DNA of 64,000 nt. Origin: Collinsella aerofaciens. Lineage in GTDB: Bacteria; Actinomycetota; Coriobacteriia; Coriobacteriales; Coriobacteriaceae. Each line of letters begins with the position of its first letter. Position 1 is the first letter of the stretch. Below are positions 52,637 to 61,844 of this stretch, piece after piece. Where the stretch lies: NCBI RefSeq assembly GCF_005844325.1, contig NZ_SPFY01000012.1, positions 1 to 64,000 of the forward strand, written 5' to 3'. The notes under the pieces were generated by a model. That model made no database searches. It saw nothing but the letters and a program-made list of their open reading frames with translations, and was not told the origin of the DNA. The position numbers and the translations under genes were made by a program.

Positions 52637-53626
52637 ATGGATCAGGACAAGACAACCGTGATGGGCGGCTGCGGTTCCGCGCAGGCTGGCGATAGCGCCG
52701 ATGCGACCCGCGTTGTTCCCAACCCCGGTTATGTCGACCCCGCCGCGACGCAGCCTTCTGCCGAGCCCACACGAGTTATGGGCTATGGCGACGCGGCGCA
52801 GGACCCTTACGCTGCATCTTTGCAAAGCCCCTATGGCAACGCGGCGGCAGACCCGTTTGATTACGCGCCGCAGGATTCTTATGCCGCCTCGACGCCGAAT
52901 CCCTATGATGACCTGCCGCAGAATCCCATTCCGCTGCCTCAGCAGACGACGTATATGCCTCGCACGGCGCAGCCTCGCTACGAGTCGCGCGAGCCGTATC
53001 GCGAGTACCCCAAGTCGATTCCGCAATATGGCGAGGACGAGGAAGAGACGCCGTCGCGTTCGTCGAGCGTGATTAAGAAGATCCTCATCGTGCTGGCGAT
53101 CTTCTTTGCGCTGTCGGTTGTGTTTGCCATCGTGTCGGGCATGCTCAACAAGCGAGGGAGTTCAACGGCCGATACCGCTGCCGAGCAAACCGAGTCCGCC
53201 TCGTCTAGCACCGTCGATCTGAGTGATATCCCGGGGCAGTACTGGTCCAACGCCAAGAAGATCCTCAAGTCGCGCGGCGCCGATCTTTCGAATGCCGTGG
53301 TCCTGACTGATGATGGCTCAACGCCCGTCGTCGATGCCAACTGGGTCGTTACATCTGCCTACTATAACGACAACGGCAACCTCGAAATTCAACTCACGCA
53401 CAAGAACAGTTCGGGCAACTCGTCCGACGGCCAAAGCGGTACCGACAGCTCGAGCTCCAATACGCTGGAGGACTTGAGCAACAAGGCGCAGGAGTTGGGA
53501 GACAAGGCGCAAGAGCTGGGCGATACGGCACAAAATCTGGGCGATACCGCGCAGAACTTGGGCGACATGGCGACGGATGCCTGGAACGCCCTACAAAACG
53601 GCATCTCGGGCGCGCAGGGAAACTAG
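52637..53626 (+). CDS. single-pass membrane protein with Pro-rich N-terminus and heptad C-terminus
   Basis: A 329-aa protein I do not recognise. Residues 1-145 are Pro/Ala/Tyr-rich and probably disordered ('DPYAASLQSPYGN' type). One membrane helix lies near 147-170 ('ILIVLAIFFALSVVFAIVSG'), so the N-terminus is likely cytoplasmic. Beyond it a segment (~195-255) looks somewhat like a PASTA domain ('DIPGQYWSNAKKILKSRGAD'). The last ~45 residues hold four heptads of the type KAQELGD/TAQNLGD (from residue 283), probably a short coiled coil. The start is ATG 52637 with GGAAAGGA upstream. A role at the cell envelope is likely; nothing more can be said. Confidence 0.7.
   Translation: MDQDKTTVMGGCGSAQAGDSADATRVVPNPGYVDPAATQPSAEPTRVMGYGDAAQDPYAASLQSPYGNAAADPFDYAPQDSYAASTPNPYDDLPQNPIPLPQQTTYMPRTAQPRYESREPYREYPKSIPQYGEDEEETPSRSSSVIKKILIVLAIFFALSVVFAIVSGMLNKRGSSTADTAAEQTESASSSTVDLSDIPGQYWSNAKKILKSRGADLSNAVVLTDDGSTPVVDANWVVTSAYYNDNGNLEIQLTHKNSSGNSSDGQSGTDSSSSNTLEDLSNKAQELGDKAQELGDTAQNLGDTAQNLGDMATDAWNALQNGISGAQGN
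53483..53566 (+). repeat. four 21-bp coding repeats (heptads)
   Basis: Four in-frame 21-base units encode KAQELGD, KAQELGD, TAQNLGD and TAQNLGD. Unit number could vary between strains by slippage. Confidence 0.8.
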
Positions 53627-53638
53627 CTGTTAAGTGGG

Positions 53639-54820
53639 CTACAGCTGCTCGGCCGGACGGTCGGGCGAGCTAAAGCCCGAGTCAAACGTAACGACGCATG
53701 AGGCATCGGGTCGGCGCTCGTGCACGATGCGCGTGACGAGCCCCAGCAGCTCCTCGTCGGATATGTCAAAGCCGTCGGGACGCACAAGGTCAAATGACAC
53801 AAAGCCATCGTGCTCGTGCAGGTCGTGGATGGAGAGCGCAGGATCGATCTGCATGATGCCGCGCTTGACCCAGCCGCGCAGGTCGTCGCCGGTGGTGGCG
53901 ATGGGGTCGCAGTGTAGCGTGATACCGATGCCCATCTGATGCTTGATATCGTGTTCGATGGTGTCCAGAATCTCGTGGTGCTCAAAGGCATCGCCCTCGC
54001 CGGGCATTTCCACGTGTGCGCTGGCAAACTGACGGCCGGGGCCGTAGTCGTGCACCATGAGGTCGTGTGTGCCCAGGACCTGCGGATAGGACATGATCTT
54101 GTCGCGGATTGCCTGGACGAGCTTGGGGTCGGGCGCTTGCCCCAGCAACGGGCTGATGGCGTCGCGCACCAGGCCCATGCCGCTGATGCAAATGAAGATG
54201 CCCACGCCCAGGCCCGCCCAGCCGTCGAGGTCAAAGCCTGTCGCTTGCGAAATAAGCGCCGCCGCTAAGACCGAGCCCGAGGTGATGACGTCGTTTTTGG
54301 AGTCCTGCGCCGTGGCGATGAGTGTCTCGGAATCGATGCGGTTGCCCAGCGTGCGGTTGAACGCTGCCATCCAGAGCTTAACGAGCATGGACGTAGCCAG
54401 TGCCGCAAGGGAAATAAACGTGTAAGCGGTGGGCGAGGGCTTGATGATCTTGGTGACCGACTCGAGAATCAGGTTGATGCCGACGGCGCAAACCAGGACG
54501 GCGACGAACAGGCCGGCTAGGTACTCGTAGCGGCCGTGACCATAGGGGTGGCCTTCGTCTGCCGGGCGGCTGGCAAGGCGGAAACCGAGCAGGCTCACAA
54601 TGTTGCTCGAGGCATCGGAGAGGTTGTTGAAAGCGTCGGCGATGAGGGAGACGGAGCCGGCGAGCAGACCCGCGATGCCCTTGGCCAGGCACAGGGTGAT
54701 GTTGAGGCCAATGCAGACGAGGCTTGCGGAAAAGCCCGCGTTGGTGCGGCAAGATGCATCGACCGGCTCGCTCTCGCTGCCGGGAACAAGCGTATGTACC
54801 AGCCGATTTACAAATAGCAT
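53639..54820 (-). CDS. cation diffusion facilitator (CDF) metal exporter
   Basis: A 393-aa membrane protein with about six transmembrane segments and a cytoplasmic C-terminal domain longer than usual (~190 residues). Metal-site motifs are 'ADAFNNLSDASSNI' in helix 2 and 'QDSKNDVITSG' in helix 5; 'GHPYGHGRYEYL' follows helix 2 as in other CDFs. The Asp-rich rather than His-rich site might favour Mn or Fe over Zn. I prefer ATG 54820, 8 bases after GAGGA on this strand; ATG 54841 has no site. The gene is convergent with the membrane protein at 52637 (12-base gap). Confidence 0.9.
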   Translation of the reverse strand: MLFVNRLVHTLVPGSESEPVDASCRTNAGFSASLVCIGLNITLCLAKGIAGLLAGSVSLIADAFNNLSDASSNIVSLLGFRLASRPADEGHPYGHGRYEYLAGLFVAVLVCAVGINLILESVTKIIKPSPTAYTFISLAALATSMLVKLWMAAFNRTLGNRIDSETLIATAQDSKNDVITSGSVLAAALISQATGFDLDGWAGLGVGIFICISGMGLVRDAISPLLGQAPDPKLVQAIRDKIMSYPQVLGTHDLMVHDYGPGRQFASAHVEMPGEGDAFEHHEILDTIEHDIKHQMGIGITLHCDPIATTGDDLRGWVKRGIMQIDPALSIHDLHEHDGFVSFDLVRPDGFDISDEELLGLVTRIVHERRPDASCVVTFDSGFSSPDRPAEQL

Positions 54821-55038
54821 AGCGGTCGTCCTCACAATCATGTTTAAGGGGATAGTGTAGCTCGCACGGGGGCGCCGTGCGCCGATGCTCAGAAAATGCA
54901 GCAATAGTCTGCCGGTGCTAACGAACGAGCCTTCTCGTCTGCCTGGGTGGTCCATTTTGGGCCACATGGGTATGGGCATGTGCCTGCTTGCTCGACATAC
55001 TTAATGTCGACAGCCCCTGTGCAAAGGAGGACGTTTCC

Positions 55039-56377
55039 ATGGACGAGATGTTTGCCATAAAATGTCAAAACTGCGGCGGCCCTATGTACTCGCACCAGGC
55101 TAAGCGCAGCTTTGAGTGCGCCTATTGCGGCACGGTGGTTCCGTGGCAGGCGGACGCCGGAGAGCCCAAGAGCGCTTTGGGTATTCGCCATACGCCGTTG
55201 ACGGTGGTGGATGGACTGCTCAAACTCACGCATGTGTCGCAACTCGAGCGCCCGCAGGACCCGGACTGGTATTTCTTCAATGCGCACTGGCGCAATCAGT
55301 CGGTCCTGGAACATCTGCTGTGGGAGGATCGCGGCACGGCGCAGGAGTTCCAAGAGGCCACGCATGTGAGCATTCCTTGCCCCTTCTGCGGAGCGTCCTT
55401 TGAGGGCGAGTCAACGCAGCGTGTGTTTGAGTGCCCGTCCTGCGGCAATAAGATCGGCATTGCGGACCTGCTCAAGCCGGGGACGTTTAGCAAGCGCCTG
55501 ACCATGGGCGTTGGTGCGGAGTATGTGCCCGAGCAGGGTATTCCCTGCGAAATCTCGCCGCAGCAGGCACGTGCCAACGCGCTGCAGCTGGTGCGCCAGT
55601 ATCCGGATGCCTTTGCCGGGCACGACGTGGAAGACGCGATCCAAAACGACATGATGCTCTTCTATTTCCCCATGGCGCTGGCGGACTTGCGCATGATGGC
55701 GAGCTTCCCGGGCAAGGGCCTGAGCAAACGAGGCCTTGGTGTACTACGAGGTGCTCGACTGGGCATACCCCAGGGCAAACTACCTGGACGTTCGCCTCAT
55801 GGGCATTTTGGAGCCGTGGGACTTTGCCAAGGTCGGTCCGTTCGATCCCGCCATGCAGGAAGGTGACTTTCGCGTTGTCTCAGTCGATGCGTCTACCAAG
55901 GACCAGGTGGTCATTGATAAGTTGGCGCTCGACGTTGCGGGCAACGACGCCGAGGCTGTACTGGGGCTCAATAAAAAGAGCATTCGCATGTGGGCGCGCA
56001 AGGCCCGCAAACATAAGGACGGCCTGGTGATGGTGCCGGTCTACTTTGTCGATCGTCCGGCGACAGACGGCCGCGATGGCGAGCAGGTGCGCATTGCCGT
56101 AAACGGCCAGACGGGCCGCGCGGCCGCGGTGGTGTTTAGCGACAAGCGCGAAACGCATATCGTGGCGCCGCTCAGCCCGAGCCTGCATCTGTCCGGTGAG
56201 AGCACCGTGCACGCCACGCCCTTCGAGGTCAAATACGTTAAATCGCCCTTCCTGTACCAGATCGTGCGCCGTGGAGGCGGCGAGCAACCGCGCCAGGTTG
56301 CAGCCGCCGTCGAGGGTTCCTACCGAGAGGAGAAGCCCAAACGCCGCGGTCTGCTGGGTGCGCTATTTGGGAAGTAG
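55039..56377 (+). pseudogene. zinc-ribbon protein gene broken by a +1 frameshift
   Basis: Two overlapping open frames together read as one protein of about 445 aa. The first (from ATG 55039, AAGGAGG at 55024-55030) has two zinc ribbons, 'CQNCGGPMYSHQAKRSFECAYCG' (within residues ~8-30) and 'CPFCGASF...CPSCG' (~115-140). It makes sense up to 'SFPGKGLSK' near 55730, then turns into shadow sequence. From about 55727 the next frame reads 'NEALVYYEVLDWAYPRANYL' onward to 56377, ending in a basic tail. One surplus base in GCAAACG explains it. Whether this is a real mutation, a sequencing error or a recoding site is open. The family is unknown to me. Confidence 0.65.
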
Positions 56378-56802
56378 GGGAGTAGCACCGGTTGTTGCCG
56401 TAAGGTGATGGCCGGGGGTGCGGGGCAGCTCTCAGGAGTGCGGGCTGCCGTCTGATTGTTTGAGGGTGCCAGATGTAAATAAACAGTGGAGCGGCTGCAA
56501 AAGAGCCTCCTCACTGGGTAAAATCAGGTTGTGCCGCGGAACCCGCTCCTCAGCTAGTCACACTTCGGAAGCGCGGGCAACGCAGGTATTATCGTCTAAA
56601 GGGCCGGCTGCAACCGGCCCTTTTCTGTGGCAGCCAATGGACCCACATCAGACGAAGGCCGCGTCTTTGCCTGTCAGGTCACGCTCGCCAGCCACGGCTA
56701 GAATGTCGTTGCCGGCGTCCATGACCGGTATTGTTTCGTAGCGTGCGTCGCAACCGCGAGTGCGCCTGCGACGGCTGCGGTGGCTTCGGTCGCAACGTGC
56801 TG
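56378..56802. other. gene-free stretch with terminator and a possible coding remnant
   Basis: No intact gene is seen. On the minus strand 56645-56740 reads 'YETIPVMDAGNDILAVAGER' and on to a stop, and an adjacent frame just upstream reads 'ATEATAAVAGALAVAT'. Together they look like the frameshifted end of a decayed gene. A hairpin GGCAGC/GCTGCC lies near 56426-56452. Confidence 0.35.
56598..56625 (+). terminator. stem-loop terminator
   Basis: AAAGGGCCGG (56598-56607) pairs perfectly with CCGGCCCTTT (56614-56623) and continues into T's. It may end the zinc-ribbon transcript. Confidence 0.75.
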
Positions 56803-57852
56803 CTACCCTTGCGTTTCGCCATTAGTCGCTTCGTTGATGGCGCGGTACTCGGCACTCAGCTCGCGCGCCAGCTCTTCCTTGCTTGGAAGATACGGCAGGT
56901 ATTTGGCGGTAAACACTTGGTCGTTGTCTTCGGGCAGCGTGTACTCGACAATCGAATCGCTTTTGTCCGCGCAGAGCACGATGCCTATGGGCGGATTGTC
57001 GCCTTCGTTCATGAGCTCGCGCGTGTAGTAGTTCACATACATTTGCATCTGGCCCAGGTCCTGATGCGTAAGGTCGTCCGTCTTAAGGTCGATGAGCACG
57101 AAGCAGCGCATCAGATAGTTGTAAAAAACAAGGTCAATATAGAAATGGCGCCCATCAAAGGTGATGCGCTTTTGGCGCGCCTCGAAAGCGAAACCACGGC
57201 CAAGCTCCAGCAGGAACTTCTGAAGATGCGTGATGAGCGCCTGCTCTAGATCGCTCTCGCGAAACGCAGTATCGTCCGAGAAACCTAAAAACTCCAGTAC
57301 ATATGGGTCGCGGATGATATCCTCGGGGCGACGAGCCGGGGCGCTCTTTTGGATTTCCTGGGTGACGGCCTCCTTGTCCTTGCTGGCAAGTAGGCGCTCG
57401 CGGAACATGGTGTTGATCTGGCGTTCGAGCTGACGCGTGCTCCAACGAGAATCGGCGCATTCGTTCATGTACCATGTTCGAGCATCAGGGTCGGTTATAC
57501 GCGATAACCTGCGGTAATGTGTCCAATTCAATTCGGAACGCAGCGCGTTCCGGATTGGGAACGCAAGATAAAACTGACGCATGTATCTTAAGCTTCTGGC
57601 GTTGAAGCCTCTGCCAAAATCCTTAGTCAATCTAACGGCAAGTTCGTCGATCAGTGCATCGCCATACTTGGCGCGCCCCTCTCCGCCCTGTTCATCAACA
57701 ATACTCTTGCCGATCTCCCAATATGCCTCAACCATCGCAAAGTTAACGGCGGTATAGGCCTTGTCGCGAGCGGCGTTGAGAATCGAGGAGACCTGCTTGT
57801 AAAAACCTTCGGGCACGATTGCCGATTCTCCACGGTTTACCAGTTCGCCCAT
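56803..57852 (-). CDS. DUF1016 (YhcG-type) PD-(D/E)XK nuclease family protein
   Basis: A 349-aa protein with the DUF1016 N-terminal helical domain ('AYWEIGKSIVDEQGG', 'FGRGFNARSLRYMRQFY') and a C-terminal PD-(D/E)XK nuclease-like domain. Candidate catalytic residues are in 'FYIDLVFYNYLMRCFVLIDLKTDDLTHQDLGQMQMY': Asp, then Asp-x-Lys, then Gln. Such genes often sit beside restriction-modification or toxin-antitoxin loci; none is adjacent here, so it looks like an orphan. ATG 57852 with a GGGG-type site; GTG 57855 precedes it. Confidence 0.87.
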   Translation of the reverse strand: MGELVNRGESAIVPEGFYKQVSSILNAARDKAYTAVNFAMVEAYWEIGKSIVDEQGGEGRAKYGDALIDELAVRLTKDFGRGFNARSLRYMRQFYLAFPIRNALRSELNWTHYRRLSRITDPDARTWYMNECADSRWSTRQLERQINTMFRERLLASKDKEAVTQEIQKSAPARRPEDIIRDPYVLEFLGFSDDTAFRESDLEQALITHLQKFLLELGRGFAFEARQKRITFDGRHFYIDLVFYNYLMRCFVLIDLKTDDLTHQDLGQMQMYVNYYTRELMNEGDNPPIGIVLCADKSDSIVEYTLPEDNDQVFTAKYLPYLPSKEELARELSAEYRAINEATNGETQG

Positions 57853-58019
57853 CACTGTCGCCCCACTTTCCTTTTGTGGAATGCGTCTTTATCGCATTTA
57901 GTTTAAAGCCTCGCGCGGACACGAATTGCTGTGCTGTCTGACATCTTCGCATGGGGCCTTGCGGTGACTAAAATGTGACCATAGAGGCAGTTTTAGCGAA
58001 TCCCACGGGAGTGACGCGT

Positions 58020-58289
58020 ATGGACAATAACACGCTGCTATTCCAGGACAAAGGTTCGGGTAGGTATAAAGACGTCAAGATCTACCCCAACCGTATTGAG
58101 GTGCTCAAGAAGGGCACTTTTGGTGGCAAGCACACCGAGATTGTCTATCTTAAGGACATTACGGGGGTCAACAGGATCAAGGGCCGCGATGTTTTTCTGC
58201 GTAACAGGCTGTTGACTGCTTGTGTTTTTAGCCTGAGCAGCCGTGCGAAGGCCCAGGAGTTTGTTAACGCGCTGAACATGGTGATGTAG
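58020..58289 (+). CDS. small PH-like domain protein
   Basis: An 89-aa protein of alternating strands and a C-terminal helix ('AQEFVNALNMVM'), which together resemble a compact bacterial PH-like domain ('KIYPNRIEVLKKGTFGGKHTEIVYLKDITGV'-type strand pattern). No signal peptide or cysteines. GGGAG upstream favours ATG 58020 over the longer frame from 57975. No partner gene. Function unknown. Confidence 0.6.
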   Translation: MDNNTLLFQDKGSGRYKDVKIYPNRIEVLKKGTFGGKHTEIVYLKDITGVNRIKGRDVFLRNRLLTACVFSLSSRAKAQEFVNALNMVM

Positions 58290-58313
58290 CCTATGGCGGC
58301 GTTTGGGCCAAGG

Positions 58314-58350
58314 TAAAAATCGGGGGCACAGAACGGTGTCCTGCGCCCCC
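58314..58350 (-). terminator. terminator after the phospholipase gene
   Basis: GGGGGC-A-CAG (58322-58331) pairs with CTG-C-GCCCCC (58341-58350). On the minus strand it is followed by five T's. Confidence 0.7.
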
Positions 58351-58383
58351 CATTGAGTCGATGTGTCTAAAAGGCCGGCTTGC

Positions 58384-60231
58384 CTATTCGCTACCGTCCC
58401 CAGCGTTTTCGCGGTCGTTGGCAAGCATTGCCGCGCCGGCGACCGTTGTCGCTACGGCGGCGGCAGCGAGCCCGGCGGCAATGCCGGAGCCGTCGCCCGT
58501 GTCGGCGAGTTTTCCGCCCGAGTTCTTGCCCTTGTTGCCCTTACCGTTCTTATCAGCGCTGCCTGCGTTGGAACCCGTGCCACCGTCGGTGCCGGTGCCG
58601 CCTGCACTGCTCGAGGCCGCTACGGTAAAGCTCGCGGCTCCGTCATTAGCAAGCTTGTAGTTTTGCGCCGCGTCGCCCAAAAGACCGTTCGCGCGCACCC
58701 AGTACGTTCCCGCGGTAAATGCCTCGCCCTCGACCATTGCCGTGCCCGGAGCGCCGTCCGCGTCGTGCACAAACTCGAGCTGAGCCGTGCAGGCATCGTT
58801 TTCGAGTTTGCCCTCGAGCAGCGCCGCGACCTTTGTGCGCACATCCTCGCCGGCCTTAAGGCCTTCGAGCCCCTCAAAGTGGGGTGTCAGTGCGCGCGGA
58901 TCGATATCGATGGGCACGGATCCCTGCAGCCCCGTAACGGTCTCGTTGCCCAAGGCGTCGACATCCACGTATTCGATGGTAAACGCATGGCCCGAAGCCG
59001 CCACGTTGAGTACGTTGCTGCTGTCGACAAGGCGGAAATGGCCCTCGCCAACGGTCTTGCCATCCTGGAGCGAGGCATCGCTCAGCGAGTCGCCGTACGT
59101 CATGCGCATGCGGGTCGGGAGGCAGCACGAAGCCGACTGCGTGTGCTTCGTATCGTAATTGTAATTGCGCTGGTAGATGCTCCGGGCCAGCGCCGCATCA
59201 ACAAAGTCGGATGCGATGATGCCAATGTGCTTGAGGTAATCTGACTTTGTATCCTCGATGCCGCTGGGATTGATGTACGGGCTCTTATACAGATGCTCGT
59301 TGACTACTCGTGCCGAGGTAAAAGGATTGCCTCCGTGCGACAAGCCCGTGCAGCTGGTGTAGTTGATAGACCAGCAACGCTCCAGGACTTTCTCCTTGGC
59401 CCCGTTATCGTCCTCGACATCTACCTCGTTGCGCGTGCGCCCGGTCGTTTCCTTCAGCGCATTATCGACCCAGCTGAGCTTGTCGGTTCCCGTGAGTTTG
59501 TACTTGTCCTGGGCGTATACCTTGGTGCAATAGGGCTCTTTGTCGCCTGTTTCCCCCGCGGCTTCAAAGCCCCGCGCGTCTTGGACGAGACACATGGAAC
59601 TGCTGTCGGTGTGCACTGCGATTTTGTTATCCCATTCGGTGAGGTCGAGTCCCCACGTGTGGCCGCTTACGCTGTCGCCGTCGAGTCCAAATCGACGTAG
59701 CAGGACGATCTTTCCGCGCACCTCGCCCAGTGTGGGAACGCGGCTCGACGTATAGAACAGTTTGGGGTTGTCGTCCAAAACCTTGGCGAAAGCCGTCGTA
59801 ACACTTTCGTCGGTAGCCTCGTCGTTGCCTCGTGATACAAGCATGATGAGCGCTTCTGTCGGGTTTTCGTTCAAAAACGTTTTGAAGTAGCCTATGACAT
59901 CGGAGAGATGCAGATAGTTCCCGTCTTTTTTGAGTAGGTAGAAAATCCCGTGGTCGATGCCGGGGTCATCGCCCTTTCCGAGCCGGATATCGAAATAGCG
60001 AATGCCTTCGAGCAACTGCGTGGGAATGTAATCCTGCTGGCATTTTACTTGCGAGGATTGGGGCTCAGTGTCGTTGTCCACGCTGCAGGTGCCCGAATCG
60101 TGCGTACCCGGGATGCTCAGCTCGTCGAGGAACTTGTTGTCGTCGACGTATTTCATCCAACATGGTCCGTCGACGTAGCTGCTGTACGTGATCCAGTCGA
60201 GGCTGCTAACCGTGGCATCGTTCTTTTTCAT
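58384..60231 (-). CDS. PI-PLC-like phospholipase with sortase anchor, no signal of its own
   Basis: A 615-aa protein. The N-terminal catalytic domain is a bacterial PI-specific phospholipase C X-domain. The catalytic His44-Asp45 in 'IPGTHDSGT', Arg83 in 'FDIRLGK' and His94 in 'DHGIFY' are visible, and the His-His spacing of 50 equals that in the Bacillus enzyme as I recall it. A beta-rich spacer follows, then a Gly/Asn/Lys linker and a sortase-type 'LADTG' with a hydrophobic segment. It would act at the cell surface, yet this frame starts without a signal peptide. The preceding frame, 60235-60873, is in the same phase and separated only by TAG GAC. A single interrupted protein is likely. Confidence 0.82.
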   Translation of the reverse strand: MKKNDATVSSLDWITYSSYVDGPCWMKYVDDNKFLDELSIPGTHDSGTCSVDNDTEPQSSQVKCQQDYIPTQLLEGIRYFDIRLGKGDDPGIDHGIFYLLKKDGNYLHLSDVIGYFKTFLNENPTEALIMLVSRGNDEATDESVTTAFAKVLDDNPKLFYTSSRVPTLGEVRGKIVLLRRFGLDGDSVSGHTWGLDLTEWDNKIAVHTDSSSMCLVQDARGFEAAGETGDKEPYCTKVYAQDKYKLTGTDKLSWVDNALKETTGRTRNEVDVEDDNGAKEKVLERCWSINYTSCTGLSHGGNPFTSARVVNEHLYKSPYINPSGIEDTKSDYLKHIGIIASDFVDAALARSIYQRNYNYDTKHTQSASCCLPTRMRMTYGDSLSDASLQDGKTVGEGHFRLVDSSNVLNVAASGHAFTIEYVDVDALGNETVTGLQGSVPIDIDPRALTPHFEGLEGLKAGEDVRTKVAALLEGKLENDACTAQLEFVHDADGAPGTAMVEGEAFTAGTYWVRANGLLGDAAQNYKLANDGAASFTVAASSSAGGTGTDGGTGSNAGSADKNGKGNKGKNSGGKLADTGDGSGIAAGLAAAAVATTVAGAAMLANDRENAGDGSE

Positions 60232-60234
60232 GTC

Positions 60235-60873
60235 CTAACCGATAAGTTCGAGCTCCCACGGAATGCTCTTACTCTTATGGCAGATCTTATTGTTGTCCTG
60301 GTCTTTGCCGTTCGATTCTATTGCCAGGTACTTAATGTCTTTTTTCTCGGTTTCTTTCTCGACCGTGCGGTCTCGGATGATGTAGGTTCCGTTTGATTGA
60401 CGCTCGAACGCAAAAGCGCGGCTGGGCTTGTTGTCATACTCGCCGCCCCATACGTGGATGACCTTTCCATCTTTGTCCGAGTCGTCGTCGACCGACCAAA
60501 TGCTGTAGCCCGTCTTTTTATGCTCTTCGAAATTGAGCAAGGTGCGGATGGCGTACCAGTTTGTATCGTCATTCTTGGTCGTTACGTTCTCAAGGATGAG
60601 CTTGCTGGACGTGCCGTCGTTAAACAGGTGACAGACGTTGCCGCGAACGTTGCCGTCTTGGTTGACGCTCGCGGTGCGAAAATAGCCCGCGGGGCGAAGG
60701 CGAATGACGAAATTGTGGAGGCTGTCCGACGGTGCGGGTGTGTTGTCTGCAAATGCCGCTCGCAGGGGAATGCCCGGCGCTGCGGTTTCGGGCAGGCTTG
60801 CAAGTGGTGACAACGCCGCAAGCCCTAGGCCCAGCGTAAACGCTCGGCGGCTGATGGCATGGTGTTCGGTCAT
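60235..60873 (-). CDS. Tat-signal ricin-B-like domain, N-terminal part of the phospholipase
   Basis: A 212-aa protein with a twin-arginine signal ('SRRAFTLGLGLAALS') and a beta-trefoil-like domain ('YSIWSVDDDSDKDGKVIHVW' and 'GTYIIRDR', then 'PWELELI' at the end, as in ricin-B lectin repeats). It ends at TAG 60237-60235. The codon after is GAC, then the ATG of the phospholipase frame, and the phase is kept (60873 minus 60231 is 642, 214 codons). Together the two would make a secreted, lectin-tagged, wall-anchored phospholipase of about 828 residues plus the amber position. On its own this part would be a secreted lectin-like protein. Confidence 0.75.
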   Translation of the reverse strand: MTEHHAISRRAFTLGLGLAALSPLASLPETAAPGIPLRAAFADNTPAPSDSLHNFVIRLRPAGYFRTASVNQDGNVRGNVCHLFNDGTSSKLILENVTTKNDDTNWYAIRTLLNFEEHKKTGYSIWSVDDDSDKDGKVIHVWGGEYDNKPSRAFAFERQSNGTYIIRDRTVEKETEKKDIKYLAIESNGKDQDNNKICHKSKSIPWELELIG

Positions 60874-61178
60874 AACTTCTCCATTCGCAGAGTGCGGTTA
60901 TGCGATAGTTTTGGTCACTATACTGCCCAGATGTTTAAAGATGCTGGTTTAATTGTCTGCGCGGCGCAATAAATCGGTGGGCGGACGTGTTGGGGTGTTT
61001 GTCGTTTTCGTACTGTTGCCACATTTGGGGCGGTTCCGGCGTCCGGCATCCTCGCGTTCGTCGGCTACAGGCATAAGAAAGGGAGGGTCGGTTTACCGGC
61101 CCTCCCTGGGTACGAAGCGCTGGGGTACCGTCGCTTGTTTGCACTGCGACCGTGTTTCCCGTTGCGCTCGCCAGTCGC
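60874..61178. other. gene-free stretch
   Basis: No gene is seen. It holds the upstream region of the lectin-phospholipase and, at 61073-61107, the terminator of the first lipoprotein. Confidence 0.5.
61073..61107 (-). terminator. terminator after the first lipoprotein gene
   Basis: GGGAGGGTCGG pairs with CCGGCCCTCCC over a TTTA loop, with a T-run on the minus-strand side. Similar in form to the one at 61912-61944. Confidence 0.75.
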
Positions 61179-61772
61179 TTAGCGCTTGATCTCGATATCG
61201 TCGAGCTTGACGTCCATGGCCTCGGTCTTGGCCTCGGCGATGTCGTCGGCAAATTCCAGAGACTTCATCATGGTCTCGACGGCGTCCTTGTGCTCCTCGA
61301 CGTTGTCGATACGCACATACACACTGCCGCCGTCAACGTCGGTGAAGTATTCGGTCGTTACGCCGCCCGAGTGTGTATAGGAAGCGTTGCGCCAAGTCTT
61401 GCCGTTGTACTTGACGGGGTCATTCTCGGTCCACTCAAAGCTGGCATTCCACTTTGCCTCGTAGTCGAACAGTTCATCGGCGTTCTTGTCAGAGTCGAAG
61501 ACGGGGATGAAGCGATCGCTGGCGTGCTCGCTCTCGGTGAACTTAAACTGGGCCCTGTCGGCGGTGTCGCCTGCGACGTCGGTGATCTCGACGCCCTCGG
61601 GGACCTCGACCTTAAACCAAATGAAGTCGGTCCTCATATCCACGGCTGGCTTTTCTGCTCCGCCGCCACCTCCACTGCCGGTAGCGCCGCCGCTGCCACC
61701 GCAGCCCACCAGGGCAACCGCGGCAAAGAGACTGATGCAGAGGGTGAGAATCGCAAAGGCCTTCTTTTTCAT
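61179..61772 (-). CDS. lipoprotein, paralogue of the next
   Basis: A 197-aa predicted lipoprotein with signal 'MKKKAFAILTLCISLFAAVALVGCGG'-type start (lipobox 'LVGC', in short), a glycine spacer, and a soluble domain of alternating strands ('TDFIWFKVEVPEGVEI'). GAGGAGG lies 8 bases before ATG 61772. It shares the same architecture and many motifs with the protein at 62014-62613 ('FTDVDGGSVYVRIDN' versus 'FTDVEPGSVYVLISN'). The family is unknown to me. Confidence 0.75.
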   Translation of the reverse strand: MKKKAFAILTLCISLFAAVALVGCGGSGGATGSGGGGGAEKPAVDMRTDFIWFKVEVPEGVEITDVAGDTADRAQFKFTESEHASDRFIPVFDSDKNADELFDYEAKWNASFEWTENDPVKYNGKTWRNASYTHSGGVTTEYFTDVDGGSVYVRIDNVEEHKDAVETMMKSLEFADDIAEAKTEAMDVKLDDIEIKR

Positions 61773-61844
61773 GGTCGTGTCCTCCTCGATCTGTAACCGC
61801 CCATGGATTACCTGCCTTTACTGTACGCGTGGACGGCTCGCTAG

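Noticed and set aside
55720-55740. Programmed ribosomal frameshift in the zinc-ribbon gene
   Set aside because: No slippery heptamer or clear downstream structure; only three A's. Mutation or error is simpler.
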